A stretch of DNA of 64,000 nucleotides from Shumkonia mesophila (lineage in GTDB: Bacteria; Pseudomonadota; Alphaproteobacteria; Rhodospirillales; Shumkoniaceae). The notes beneath the pieces are model-generated. The model ran no database searches and was not told where the DNA came from. It saw nothing but the letters and a program-made list of their open reading frames with translations. The position numbers and the translations under genes were made by a program. Shown in pieces: positions 17,682 to 26,659 of this stretch; within the stretch, counting starts at the first letter, position 1, and every line of letters starts with the position of its first letter. The stretch is taken from contig NZ_JAOTID010000016.1 in NCBI RefSeq assembly GCF_026163695.1, positions 1 to 64,000 on the forward strand, given 5' to 3'.

Positions 17682-18656
17682 CTAGATCCACCCGAAGCGC
17701 TTCAAGGCCCACAACTCGATCGCGCCTAGGACGCCAATGCCGATCGCCACGGCGGCGAACGCCCAGGAGGTGTCGGCCCCGGGAATGCCGCCGACGTTGA
17801 TGCCAAGCAGGCCGGTCAGCAGGCCGAGCGGCAGGAACACGCCGGCGACGATGGCCAGCACGTACATGTTGCGGTTCATTTGCTCGCCCAGGCGGCTCGA
17901 CAGTTCGTCCTGGGTGACGGCGGCGCGGTCTCGGACCGCATCGAGGTCTTCGACGTAGCGGGTGATGCGATCGGCGGTCTCGCGCAGACGCATGCGGTGC
18001 AGGTCGTCGAGCCAGGGCACGCGTTCGGCCACCAGGCGCGCCATGACGTCGCGCTGCGGCGCGATGTAGCGGCGCAGCGCGATGACCCGCCGGCGCAGAT
18101 CGGCCAGCCGGCCACGCAGTTCGTAGCCGACGCTGGTCAGCACGGCGTTCTCGACGGCGTCGGCCTCGTCCTCGAAGTCGTCGATCACCGGGCCCATGCG
18201 CTCGACCAGACGGGCCGCCAGGTCGACCAGGAAATCGGCCGGCCCCCGGGGTCCCTTGGCCGCATCCAGACCCGCGCAGAGGTCGCTTACCGCCATCAGC
18301 TGGCGCAGCCGCACGCTGATGACGCGCTGGCGGTCGATCCACAGGCGGATCGACACCATGTCTTCGGGATCGGCGCCGGGATTGAGGTTGACACCCCTCA
18401 GGATGACGATCAGGCCATCCTCGAACTCGGCGCTGCGCGGCCGCGTGTCCTCGGCCAGCAGCGCCTCGCAGGCCAGCCGGCTCAACCCGCTTTCGGCCTC
18501 CAGCCACCGGCGTGCCGGTTCGACGGCGCGGTCCAGGTGGACCCACAGGAAGCCCTCGTCCGGAGCCCATCGGCGCACCGCCGGCCAGTCGAGCGGCCGG
18601 CCGCCGCCGGCGCCGTTCAGCAGGTATGCGCGCACCAAGCCGTCACCATCGGTCAT
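17682..18656 (-). CDS. zntB: CorA-family cation transporter, ZntB type
   Basis: A 324-residue protein. A long cytoplasmic alpha/beta and helical domain is followed by two C-terminal transmembrane helices. The pore signature is GIN in LLGINVGGIPG, the ZntB variant of the CorA GMN motif. Known ZntB proteins move zinc, so zinc or another divalent ion is the likely substrate. GGAGG is 7 nt upstream of the ATG. It is probably co-transcribed with mscS 77 bp downstream. A repeat element and the glnK-amt terminator region lie upstream. Confidence 0.9.
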   Translation of the reverse strand: MTDGDGLVRAYLLNGAGGGRPLDWPAVRRWAPDEGFLWVHLDRAVEPARRWLEAESGLSRLACEALLAEDTRPRSAEFEDGLIVILRGVNLNPGADPEDMVSIRLWIDRQRVISVRLRQLMAVSDLCAGLDAAKGPRGPADFLVDLAARLVERMGPVIDDFEDEADAVENAVLTSVGYELRGRLADLRRRVIALRRYIAPQRDVMARLVAERVPWLDDLHRMRLRETADRITRYVEDLDAVRDRAAVTQDELSSRLGEQMNRNMYVLAIVAGVFLPLGLLTGLLGINVGGIPGADTSWAFAAVAIGIGVLGAIELWALKRFGWI

Positions 18657-18729
18657 GTCGCGGCCTCCTTCGTCGGCTTGCGGGTGAGCCCGCTCGAAGC
18701 ATAGCGTTTTTCGGCCCGGGCGTCCGCCA

Positions 18730-18803
18730 TAATTTCGGGGACACCATATTTAATTCACCTGAATTAAGTATGGTGTCCCCGAAATTAATGGTGCCCCCGA
18801 AAT
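18730..18803. repeat. Long inverted repeat, family A copy 1 (REP/RAYT-like)
   Basis: Two arms of 27 bp (18730-18756 and 18761-18787) pair with a single mismatch around a 4-nt loop. The core is TTCGGGGACACCATAYTTAATTC. After the second arm a further partial copy reads GGTGCCCCCGAAAT (18790-18803). The same core occurs at 48855-48945 and 53894-54029. No reading frame is present. The AT-rich inner part is unlike the surrounding GC-rich DNA. Confidence 0.85.
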
Positions 18804-18807
18804 GATG

Positions 18808-18835
18808 AAAAATGGGGGTGCCGGCAGGCACCCCC
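18808..18835 (-). terminator. Intrinsic terminator of the glnK-amt operon
   Basis: On the minus strand a perfect 9-bp stem (GGGGGTGCC / GGCACCCCC, 4-nt loop) is followed by A and then five T residues. It lies about 105 nt beyond the amt stop codon. Between stop and terminator there are further G/C-rich hairpins, including CGAAACC-GAA-GGTTTCG at about 18862-18878. Confidence 0.75.
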
Positions 18836-18941
18836 AAGGGCGAAGCAGTCAGGGACTTGAGCGAAACCGAAGGTTTCGACCGAAAAGAAGGTGGGGGAGT
18901 GGGGGCAGGAGGCTCCCCCGCTCCCCCCGGCCGTTGCCGGC

Positions 18942-20249
18942 CTAACGCACGACCTCGCCGTGGAGGTTGATGTCGAGACCCTCGACCTCGACCTCCTTGG
19001 TCACCCGAAGCCCGATCACCACGTCGATGACCTTGAGCAGGATGAAGGAGACGACGGCCGTATAGACGATGGTGGCGACGATACCCTCGATCTGGGTGAT
19101 GAGCTGGGCCGAGTTGCCCTCCAGCAGGCCCGCCGTGCCGCCGATGGCCTCGGCGGCGAAGACGCCGGTCAGAAGGGCGCCGACGACGCCGCCCACGCCA
19201 TGCACGCCGAAGGCGTCGAGCGAGTCGTCATAGCCGGCCATGTGCTTGAGCGACGTGGCGCCCCAGAAGCAGGCGATGCCGGCGATGATGCCGATGATCA
19301 GCGCGCCCATCGGAGCGACGAAGCCCGAGGCCGGGGTGATGGCGACAAGGCCGGCCACCGCGCCCGAGATGATGCCGAGCACGCTGGGCTTCTTGCGCAC
19401 CAGCCATTCGATCAGCATCCAGGAGAGCGCGGCCGCCGCGGTGGCGATCTGGGTGACCGCCATGGCCATGCCGGCGGTCGCATTGGCGGCGACCGCGGAA
19501 CCGGCGTTGAAGCCGAACCAGCCGACCCACAGCAGCGAGGCGCCGATGACCGAAAGCGTCAGGTTGTGGGGCGCCATGTTTTCGGTGCCGTAGCCCTGGC
19601 GCTTGCCGAGCACGAGCGCGGCCACCAGACCGGCGACGCCGGCGTTGATGTGGACCACGGTGCCGCCCGCGAAGTCGAGCACGCCGGCGCCCATCAGGAA
19701 GCCGCCGCCCCACACCCAGTGGCAGACCGGGGCGTAGACCAGCAGCACCCACAGGCCCATGAACCACAGCATGGCCGAGAATTTCATGCGGTCGGCGAAG
19801 GCGCCGGTAATGAGGGCCGGGGTGATGATGGCGAAGGTCATCTGGAAGGTCATGAACACCGACTCGGGGATCGTCCCGGTCAGCGATTCCTTGCCGAGGC
19901 CGGCCAGGAACGCCTTGTCGAAGCCGCCGAAGAAGGCGTTGAGCCCGCCGCCGTCGCCGAACGCGAAGGAATAGCCGACGACCATCCACAGCACGGTGAT
20001 CAGACAGGTGATGGCGAAGCTCTGCATGGCGGTGGCCAGCACGTTCTTGCGCCTGACCATGCCGCCGTAGAACATGGCCAGCCCCGGAATAGTCATCATC
20101 AGGACCAGGGCCGTCGAGGTGAGCATCCACGCCGTGTCGCCGGTATCCAGCGTCGGGGCGGCGGCTTGCGCCAGCGCCGATCCCGCCGTTACCAGAATAG
20201 CGGCCAGCGCCCCCCCGCCGATCCGAACCGTCTTTTTGAAATCAATCAT
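18942..20249 (-). CDS. amt: Ammonium transporter
   Basis: A 435-residue Amt-family channel with an N-terminal signal-like segment ending near AQAAAP and eleven predicted membrane helices. Family motifs seen are ALVLMMTIPGLAMFYGGMVRR, then HINAGVAGLVAALVLG and FGVHGVGGVVGALLTG, including the pore His pair. It admits ammonium or ammonia, and is closed by GlnK when nitrogen is plentiful. It starts 13 bp after glnK with AAGGAG upstream, in the classic glnK-amt pair, and ends at a strong intrinsic terminator. Confidence 0.97.
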   Translation of the reverse strand: MIDFKKTVRIGGGALAAILVTAGSALAQAAAPTLDTGDTAWMLTSTALVLMMTIPGLAMFYGGMVRRKNVLATAMQSFAITCLITVLWMVVGYSFAFGDGGGLNAFFGGFDKAFLAGLGKESLTGTIPESVFMTFQMTFAIITPALITGAFADRMKFSAMLWFMGLWVLLVYAPVCHWVWGGGFLMGAGVLDFAGGTVVHINAGVAGLVAALVLGKRQGYGTENMAPHNLTLSVIGASLLWVGWFGFNAGSAVAANATAGMAMAVTQIATAAAALSWMLIEWLVRKKPSVLGIISGAVAGLVAITPASGFVAPMGALIIGIIAGIACFWGATSLKHMAGYDDSLDAFGVHGVGGVVGALLTGVFAAEAIGGTAGLLEGNSAQLITQIEGIVATIVYTAVVSFILLKVIDVVIGLRVTKEVEVEGLDINLHGEVVR

Positions 20250-20262
20250 CTTCCCTTGCTCC

Positions 20263-20694
<432 letters not shown>

Positions 20695-20709
20695 TCAAGA
20701 AGCGTGCCG
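20695..20709 (-). promoter_or_regulatory. Sigma-54 promoter of glnK-amt
   Basis: On the minus strand the sequence CGGCACGCTTCTTGA carries the -24 element GGCACG and the -12 element TTGA, with the GG and GA separated by ten bases as sigma-54 requires. Only the last base of the -12 element differs from TTGC. The start would be near 20683, about 76 nt before the glnK ATG. Confidence 0.65.
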
Positions 20710-20787
20710 CCCCGCCAAAATGCAGAAAAACGCTTTCATATCAGGGCAGTAGATGCAAACGGCGGGGACTCGATGGAGTCCGGCATA

Positions 20788-20804
20788 TGCATAAAAAATA
20801 TGCA
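20788..20804. promoter_or_regulatory. Probable NtrC-binding site
   Basis: The 17-bp sequence TGCATA-AAAAA-TATGCA is a perfect 6-bp inverted repeat with a 5-bp spacer. NtrC sites have the form TGCACC-N5-GGTGCA, so the TGCA half-sites and spacing match. It is centred about 113 bp upstream of the predicted sigma-54 start, the usual enhancer distance. The stretch 20608-20959 (352 bp) holds no gene; apart from these two sites and an A/T-rich zone at 20780-20830 I see nothing else in it. Confidence 0.6.
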
Positions 20805-20959
20805 AATAATTATTTTTGACTGAAATTTAAGCACACGCATGGACGGCGCGTCACCGGCGCGGGAAGAAACCGGGGGTGGCGCATCCGGCGCGTGCGCCGG
20901 CCCGGGAAAGGGGCAACAAACTCTTGTTTTCCCGGGGGTTGTTCGCCAAAAAGAAAGGG

Positions 20960-21724
20960 ATGTCCACACCGTTTCTCAAACCGCTGTTTTCGCCCGCCCG
21001 GTTCGACGCCGTGCTGTTCGACCTGGACGGCGTCATCACGGCGACCGACAAGACCCACTTCACGGCCTGGAAGACGCTGTTCGATTCCTATCTCGAAGCC
21101 CGCGGCCGGCGCGAGGGCAAGGGCTTTCATCCGTTCTCCGAAGACGACATGGCCACCCTGGTCGACGGCAAGCTGCGCCACGAGGGGGTTCGCAGCTTCC
21201 TCGGATCGCGCGGCATCGTCATTCCCGAGGGCACGCCCGGCGACGCCGAGGGAATCGAAACCATGTACGGCCTGGGCAACCTGAAGGGCCGCCTGTTCGC
21301 CGACGCCATCCAGACCGAGGGCGTCACGGTATTCGAGGGATCCGTCGCCCTCCTCGAGGCCCTGCGCGCCGTCGGCATCCGCTGCGCCGTGGTGTCTTCC
21401 AGCCGCAACTGCCGGCGCGTCCTCAAGGCGGCGGGCATCGGCGCCCTCATCGATGTCCGCTTCGACGGCATCAACGCGACGGGCATGAACCTGGTTGGCA
21501 AGCCCAATCCCGACACCTACCTGAAGGCGGCCGAATGGGCGGGCGTCGAGCCGGCCCGCGCGGTGGTCGTCGAGGACGCCATTTCCGGCGTCCAGGCGGG
21601 ACGGGCCGGCGGCTTCGGCCTGGTGATCGGCGTCGACCGCACCGGCATCGCCGGGGCGCTCCGCGACGCCGGCGCCGACATGGTGGTGCGGGACCTCGAC
21701 GAACTGCTGCTCGAAGAGGCCTGA
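20960..21724 (+). CDS. HAD-superfamily hydrolase, beta-phosphoglucomutase-like
   Basis: A protein of about 254 residues with all HAD motifs: AVLFDLDGVITATD (nucleophile Asp), VVSSSRN (motif II), the Lys in VGKPNPDTYLKAA and the acidic VVVEDAISGVQAG. The DGVI and KPxPD signatures are those of the beta-phosphoglucomutase group. It is followed 15 bp later by trehalose-phosphatase. This pair suggests glucose-1-phosphate handling linked to trehalose or another disaccharide. The start is uncertain: ATG 20960 has AAAGGG too close, while TTG 20939 and GTG 20876 lie in frame upstream. Confidence 0.82.
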   Translation: MSTPFLKPLFSPARFDAVLFDLDGVITATDKTHFTAWKTLFDSYLEARGRREGKGFHPFSEDDMATLVDGKLRHEGVRSFLGSRGIVIPEGTPGDAEGIETMYGLGNLKGRLFADAIQTEGVTVFEGSVALLEALRAVGIRCAVVSSSRNCRRVLKAAGIGALIDVRFDGINATGMNLVGKPNPDTYLKAAEWAGVEPARAVVVEDAISGVQAGRAGGFGLVIGVDRTGIAGALRDAGADMVVRDLDELLLEEA

Positions 21725-21739
21725 AGGTAGGAACGGCGC

Positions 21740-22549
21740 ATGGCCCGGACTCTCAGCGACCTGCCGTCGGCGCTCGACCGGCTGGACGAGTTGGGCCGCC
21801 GCCTGGCCGGCCGCAAACCGGCGGTGTTCCTGGATTACGACGGCACGCTCACGCCCATCGTCGAGCGGCCGGAGCTGGCGGTTCTTTCGGACTCCATGCG
21901 GCGCATCGTGCGCGATCTGGCCCGGCGCTGCCCGGTCGCCGTGGTCAGCGGCCGCGACCGCACCGACGTCGAGCGGCTGGTCGGCATCGACGGGCTGGCC
22001 TTCGCCGGCAGCCATGGTTTCGACATCCGCGTGCCGGGCGGTCGGCGGATCGCCCGCCGGGAAGGCGAGGACTTCGCGCCCCTGCTGAAGGCCGTCGAAA
22101 CCCGCCTGCACGGCGCGCTCGATGCCATCGAGGGCGCGCGGATCGAGCCCAAGAAGGCGTCGGTCGCCGTCCACTACCGCCAAGTGGCCGAGACCGAGTG
22201 GGGGCGGATCGCGGCCGTCGTCGAGGCCACCCTGGCCGAGCACGGCACCCTCAGGGCGACTCCCGGCAAGATGGTCTACGAGATCCAGCCGAGGCTCGAC
22301 TGGAACAAGGGCCGCGCGGTGCTGTGGCTGTTGGACGCGCTCGGCCTGACGGCCCCCGACGTGCTGCCGCTCTATTTCGGCGACGACATCACCGACGAGG
22401 ACGCGTTTAACGCGCTGGCCGGCCGCGGCATCGGCGTCCTTGTCGGCGGCGCCCCCGGCGAGGCCGCCGGGAATCGACCGACCGCCGCCGACTACCGCCT
22501 GGATACGCCGGAGGAGGCGGGGCGGCTGCTCGACACCCTGGCCCGCTAG
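21740..22549 (+). CDS. otsB: Trehalose-phosphatase
   Basis: A 269-residue HAD phosphatase of the OtsB family. Motif I is FLDYDGTLTPIVERPE with D32 and D34, motif II is VAVVSGRDRTDV, and the acidic motif is YFGDDITDEDAFNAL. The family-specific GSHGFDI and PGKMVYEIQP are present. It removes phosphate from trehalose-6-phosphate. No otsA (synthase) is in the window, so the substrate must come from a gene elsewhere or from a phosphorylase route. It is an operon partner of the upstream HAD gene. Confidence 0.93.
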   Translation: MARTLSDLPSALDRLDELGRRLAGRKPAVFLDYDGTLTPIVERPELAVLSDSMRRIVRDLARRCPVAVVSGRDRTDVERLVGIDGLAFAGSHGFDIRVPGGRRIARREGEDFAPLLKAVETRLHGALDAIEGARIEPKKASVAVHYRQVAETEWGRIAAVVEATLAEHGTLRATPGKMVYEIQPRLDWNKGRAVLWLLDALGLTAPDVLPLYFGDDITDEDAFNALAGRGIGVLVGGAPGEAAGNRPTAADYRLDTPEEAGRLLDTLAR

Positions 22550-22765
22550 GCCGATCTCCACGCGCCCTCGGATTCCGCAGGCGGACCCGATCAATCGGCT
22601 TGCGCGACGGCCCGAAAACCGGCAAGAGTCGCCGCCGCACCGGGACGCGTACAATTAAAAAGGGTTTCCCCGGGGGGCGTTCCTCGCTTGTGAAGATACC
22701 GTCGCCTGATGTAGGGTTGAATACGTTTCGGGAACGCAACGGATTTTGCGTTAATTTTCAATAAT

Positions 22766-25198
22766 ATGTTCGCAAATTCGACATTTCGGGCAACGATCCG
22801 GGGACTGTTGGTCCCGTTCGTCTTGATCGCCCTGATCGGAAGCGCCTTCGTCGTCGGCGCGCTTATTGTCGCGGCCGGTGGCCAGGACCGCCTGGCCGAG
22901 CAGGCGGAAGCCCGCGCCGTGAACAACGAGATCGAACGGCTGCGCCAGCAGGCCGAACGCGCCGTCCTCGACTACAGCTATTGGGACCAGGCCGTCGAGA
23001 ACCTGGTCGAGACCTTCAACCCGGCCTGGACCACCGACAACCTCGGCTCGTACGTCAGCGACGTCCACGGAATCGACGTCAGCTACGTGCTCGACCCCGA
23101 CAACCGTGTGACCTATGCCTATGCGCCGGGAACGAGCGCGGTGGTCAACCCCTTCATCCGCTTTTCCGGCGGCCTCGACGTGCTGGTCAAGCAGGCCCGC
23201 CAGACCAAACCCGACGCGCCGCCGGTGCCGGCCACCGGCTTCCTGCGCGACGGCAACACCCTTCACATCGCCGCCGCCAGCGCGCTGACCAGCTATGAAA
23301 CGGTGGGCGGGCGGCGCATCGACAAGGGCACCCGCTGGGTCCTGCTGTTCACCGTCGAATTGAACCCGCGCGCAATCGCCGAGATGGCCGCGCACGTCGG
23401 CCTCGACGATTTCGCCGTCGCCTTCTCGTCGGCCGCCCCGCCGCCGCCCCATGTCGTCGTGAAGCAGGCCAACGGCCACCCGGCCGGATATCTGACATGG
23501 AGCGGAGCGCATCCCGGCCGCGACATGCTGTGGTGGTCGCTGCCCGGACTGGGTGTCATCCTGGTGCTCCTTGTCGGACTTGGCGGCGTCTTCGTGCGCC
23601 GCGCCGTCGACACCGCCCTGCGCCTCGAAAGCCAGACCGCCGCCGCCATCGCCCAAAAGATGCGTTCCGAAACCTATCTGGCGGTGGCCGGAACCATGAT
23701 GGTGGCGCTCGACCGCGACGGCCGGGTGACCATGGTCAACCGCAAGGCCTGCGACGTCCTCGGCTATCGCGAGGACGAGATCATGGGGATGGACTGGCTG
23801 GAAACGCTGGTGGCCCCGGAACATCGCGACCGTCAGCGGCGGGTCTCGGGGGCGGCCTTGGCCGGCGACATCGAATCGGTGCGCGAGCACGAAACCCTGG
23901 TCGTGGCGAAGGGCGGGGAACGCCGGCTCATTGCCTGGTACAACAACGTGGTCGACGACCCGCAGGGGGGATTCCGGGGGACCCTGAGCTCGGGCCAGGA
24001 CATCACCGCCAAGCGGCAGACCGAGGACGCGTTCCGCCAGCTCCAGTTCCGCTTCCAGGCCCTTCTCGACCACTCGCCGTCCGCCATCTTCCTCAAGGAC
24101 ACCGAGGGGCGCTTCGTCTTCGCCAACAAGGAATTCGCCCGCCGGGCCAGAACCCGCGTCGAGGACGTGGTCGGCAAGACGGACTTCGACTTCCTGGACG
24201 ACGAAACCGCCCGACGGCTGGAAGCGATCGACCGCGAGGTCATGGATACCCGCCAGACCCGGCAGACCGAAATCGCCATGATCACCCTCGACGGTCCCAG
24301 GACCATCGTGTCCATGAAGTTCCCGATCCTCGATGAAAACGGCACGCTGATCGGCATCGGCGGCATCGGCACCGACATCACCGAACATGCGCAGGCCAAG
24401 GAGGCCGCCCAGAAACTGCAGGCGGACCTGGCGCAGGTGCTGCGCCTGGGCACGGTCGGCGAGATCGCCTCGGGCCTCGCCCACGAGATCAACCAGCCGC
24501 TGACGGCGGTGATGAACTACGCCGTCGGCATGCTGCGCCGGCTGCGCTCCGGCGGCGTCCAGCCGGAAGACACCATCCGCGTCTTCGAAATCATCGCCGA
24601 ACAGGCGCGACGGGCCGGCGACATCGTGCGCCGCATGCGCCAGTTCGTGCGCCGCGAGGGGCCCGGCTTCAGCGAAGCCAACATCAACCGGGCGATCCGC
24701 GAGGCAATCGACCTGGTGACGGCCGACGCCACCCAGCTCCACGTGGCCATCGAATTCGATCTCGACGAGTCGCTGCCGCCCATCCTGGCCGACGCCGTCC
24801 AGGTTCAGCAGGCGATCCTCAACCTCGCCCGCAACGCCCTGGACGCCATGGCCGGCGAGACCGCCGCCGCCCTGCCCCGCCAGCTGACGCTGAAAACCCG
24901 GCAGACCGAGGCGGGCATGATCGAGGTGACGGTCCGCGACACCGGCCCCGGCATCCCCGAGCGCATCCGCAGCCGCGTCCTCGACCCCTTCTTCTCGACC
25001 CGCAAGGGGGCGATGGGGATGGGCCTGCCGATCTGCCGGACCATCGTCACCGCGCATGGCGGCACGCTGTGGTTCACCACCAGCCCCGACAAGGGAACGT
25101 CCTTCCACTTCACCTTGCCCGTCGCGCCGCGCGTGGCCGTCGAGGCCGAGCCGGCGACGCCGGAAACGCCGGCCGGGCGGGCCCGGGTTAGCCGTTGA
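22766..25198 (+). CDS. CHASE4-PAS-PAS sensor histidine kinase
   Basis: An 810-residue membrane kinase. A transmembrane helix at about 12-38 is followed by a periplasmic CHASE4-like domain (DYSYWDQAVENLV is the typical start), a second membrane helix at about 253-275 and two PAS domains at about 310-420 and 425-540. The HisKA box has the phosphorylatable H573 in SGLAHEINQPLTAVMNYA. The ATP domain shows QQAILNLARNALDAM, DTGPGIPE and GMGLPIC. The H-box resembles FixL/DctB-type kinases. There is no response regulator nearby, so it is an orphan. ATG 22766 has no clear Shine-Dalgarno and lies in an A/T-rich stretch. Confidence 0.9.
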   Translation: MFANSTFRATIRGLLVPFVLIALIGSAFVVGALIVAAGGQDRLAEQAEARAVNNEIERLRQQAERAVLDYSYWDQAVENLVETFNPAWTTDNLGSYVSDVHGIDVSYVLDPDNRVTYAYAPGTSAVVNPFIRFSGGLDVLVKQARQTKPDAPPVPATGFLRDGNTLHIAAASALTSYETVGGRRIDKGTRWVLLFTVELNPRAIAEMAAHVGLDDFAVAFSSAAPPPPHVVVKQANGHPAGYLTWSGAHPGRDMLWWSLPGLGVILVLLVGLGGVFVRRAVDTALRLESQTAAAIAQKMRSETYLAVAGTMMVALDRDGRVTMVNRKACDVLGYREDEIMGMDWLETLVAPEHRDRQRRVSGAALAGDIESVREHETLVVAKGGERRLIAWYNNVVDDPQGGFRGTLSSGQDITAKRQTEDAFRQLQFRFQALLDHSPSAIFLKDTEGRFVFANKEFARRARTRVEDVVGKTDFDFLDDETARRLEAIDREVMDTRQTRQTEIAMITLDGPRTIVSMKFPILDENGTLIGIGGIGTDITEHAQAKEAAQKLQADLAQVLRLGTVGEIASGLAHEINQPLTAVMNYAVGMLRRLRSGGVQPEDTIRVFEIIAEQARRAGDIVRRMRQFVRREGPGFSEANINRAIREAIDLVTADATQLHVAIEFDLDESLPPILADAVQVQQAILNLARNALDAMAGETAAALPRQLTLKTRQTEAGMIEVTVRDTGPGIPERIRSRVLDPFFSTRKGAMGMGLPICRTIVTAHGGTLWFTTSPDKGTSFHFTLPVAPRVAVEAEPATPETPAGRARVSR

Positions 25199-25282
25199 GC
25201 CGGCCGGCGCCGTCTCCTATAAGGGAAGGCTAGGAGCCGGCCTCGGGCCCGCGGGCCCGCCGGTTCCGCAAAAGGGGAGGAG

Positions 25283-26338
25283 ATGAGAACCATGGCCGCC
25301 AAGCCACGCCTTCGTTTTGCCGTCATCGGGGTCAACCACTACCACATCTTCGGACAGACCCAGTGCCTGCTGGACGCCGGCGCCGAGCTGGCCGCCGTCG
25401 ATCTGGCCGGCGGCGAGCCGCACATCGTGGCCGGCTTTCGCGACAAGTTCCCGCAGGCGCGCCAGGTTCGAGACAAGGCCGAAATTCTGGAAGACGCCGC
25501 CATCCAACTGGTGGTCGGCGCCGCCATCCCTTACCGGCGGGCCGCCCTCGGCATCGAGGTGATGCGCCACGGCAAGGACTACATGACCGACAAGGGCGGC
25601 TTCACGACGCTGGAGCAGCTCGACGCCGTGCGCCGGGCGCAGAAGGAGACGGGGCGCATCTATTCGATCTGCTTTTCCGAGCGCTTCGAGAACCGGGCGA
25701 CGGTGAAGGCCGCCGAACTGGTGCGCGCGGGCGCCATCGGGCGCGTGCTGCAGACGGTCGGCCTGGGGCCGCACGCGCTGCACAACCAGCCGCGCCCCGA
25801 CTGGTTCTTCCGCCGCGAGCCGACCGGCGGCATCCTGGCCGACATCGCGTCGCATCAGGTCGACCAGTTCCTCTACTTCGCCGGCGCCACCGACGCCGAG
25901 GTGGTGGCGAGCCAAGTGGCCAACCACAACAATCCGCAGTACCCGGAATTCGAGGACTTCGGCGACATCGTGCTGGCGGGGGGCGGCGCCACCGGCTACA
26001 TCCGGGTCGACTGGTTCACGCCGGGCGGGCTGGGGGTGTGGGGCGACGGCCGGCTGTTCGTGCTGGGCACCGAGGGCTACATCGAGCTGCGCAAATACAT
26101 CGACGTCGCCGGCCGGCCCGGCGCCAACCACCTGATCCTGGTCGACGGCAAGGGAATCCGCCACATCGACTGCAACGACGTGCCGTTGCCCTACGGCGGG
26201 CAACTGATCGCCGACGTGCTCGAGCGCACCGAGACGGCGATGGGCCAGGAACACTGCTTCCTGGCCTCCCGCCTGTGCCTGGAAGCCGAGGCGAAGGCGC
26301 GCCGCCTGGGCCATCTGGCCGGCGACGCCGGCGCCTGA
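25283..26338 (+). CDS. Gfo/Idh/MocA family oxidoreductase
   Basis: A 351-residue NAD(P)-dependent dehydrogenase-like protein. The N-terminal Rossmann motif appears as FAVIGVNHYHIFG, and the usual EKP loop reads MTDKGGF, keeping the Lys. The C-terminal domain has GGILADIASHQVDQFLYFAGA, where the His is the normal catalytic residue of the family. Substrates are usually sugars, inositols or their derivatives; this one is not assignable. GGGGAGGAG precedes the ATG. It stands alone between the kinase gene and the aor operon. Confidence 0.88.
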   Translation: MRTMAAKPRLRFAVIGVNHYHIFGQTQCLLDAGAELAAVDLAGGEPHIVAGFRDKFPQARQVRDKAEILEDAAIQLVVGAAIPYRRAALGIEVMRHGKDYMTDKGGFTTLEQLDAVRRAQKETGRIYSICFSERFENRATVKAAELVRAGAIGRVLQTVGLGPHALHNQPRPDWFFRREPTGGILADIASHQVDQFLYFAGATDAEVVASQVANHNNPQYPEFEDFGDIVLAGGGATGYIRVDWFTPGGLGVWGDGRLFVLGTEGYIELRKYIDVAGRPGANHLILVDGKGIRHIDCNDVPLPYGGQLIADVLERTETAMGQEHCFLASRLCLEAEAKARRLGHLAGDAGA

Positions 26339-26433
26339 GCCGCGCCCGGGGATCGCCCACAACCGATCGACGAAAAACATCGGCATGATGTTGCCTGCCA
26401 GGGCCTGCCGGCGGGGGCGCGGCTCTCGGCACT

Positions 26434-26463
26434 TGCCGAACCTCGTCCGGCCACCCTATACTT
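26434..26463 (+). promoter_or_regulatory. Candidate promoter of the aor operon
   Basis: TTGCCG (26434-26439) and TATACT (26458-26463) are separated by 18 bases. The start would be near 26470, giving a leader of about 190 nt before aorA. The -10 element is good and the -35 is fair. Confidence 0.45.
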
Positions 26464-26469
26464 CGTGAC

Positions 26470-26659
26470 AAAAGCGGCAAAAGAAACAGCCCATGGCCGG
26501 TTGGGAGACGGGCCGGGGCGGCAGGCCGTGGGCCGGTAACGGCGCGACCGTTTTTTCGGAGGAAACGACGTTTCGATCCCGTGGCCGACGTCTGCCGGCT
26601 CGGGCCACGGCGCATGGAATCCGCCGCGAGACCAACGGTCTGACAGGTAGGAAAAAATC
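26470..26659 (+). other. Structured 5' leader of the aor operon
   Basis: The 321-bp gap 26339-26659 holds no convincing gene. In its second half two structures stand out. A short hairpin AACGG-CGCGA-CCGTT (26538-26552) is followed by a T-run reaching 26556, resembling a terminator. Further down an 8-bp perfect stem CCGTGGCC / GGCCACGG encloses a 16-nt loop (26579-26610). A long structured leader before a molybdo/tungsto-enzyme operon could be a regulatory RNA. I cannot match it to the known Moco/Tuco riboswitch consensus by eye. Confidence 0.4.
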
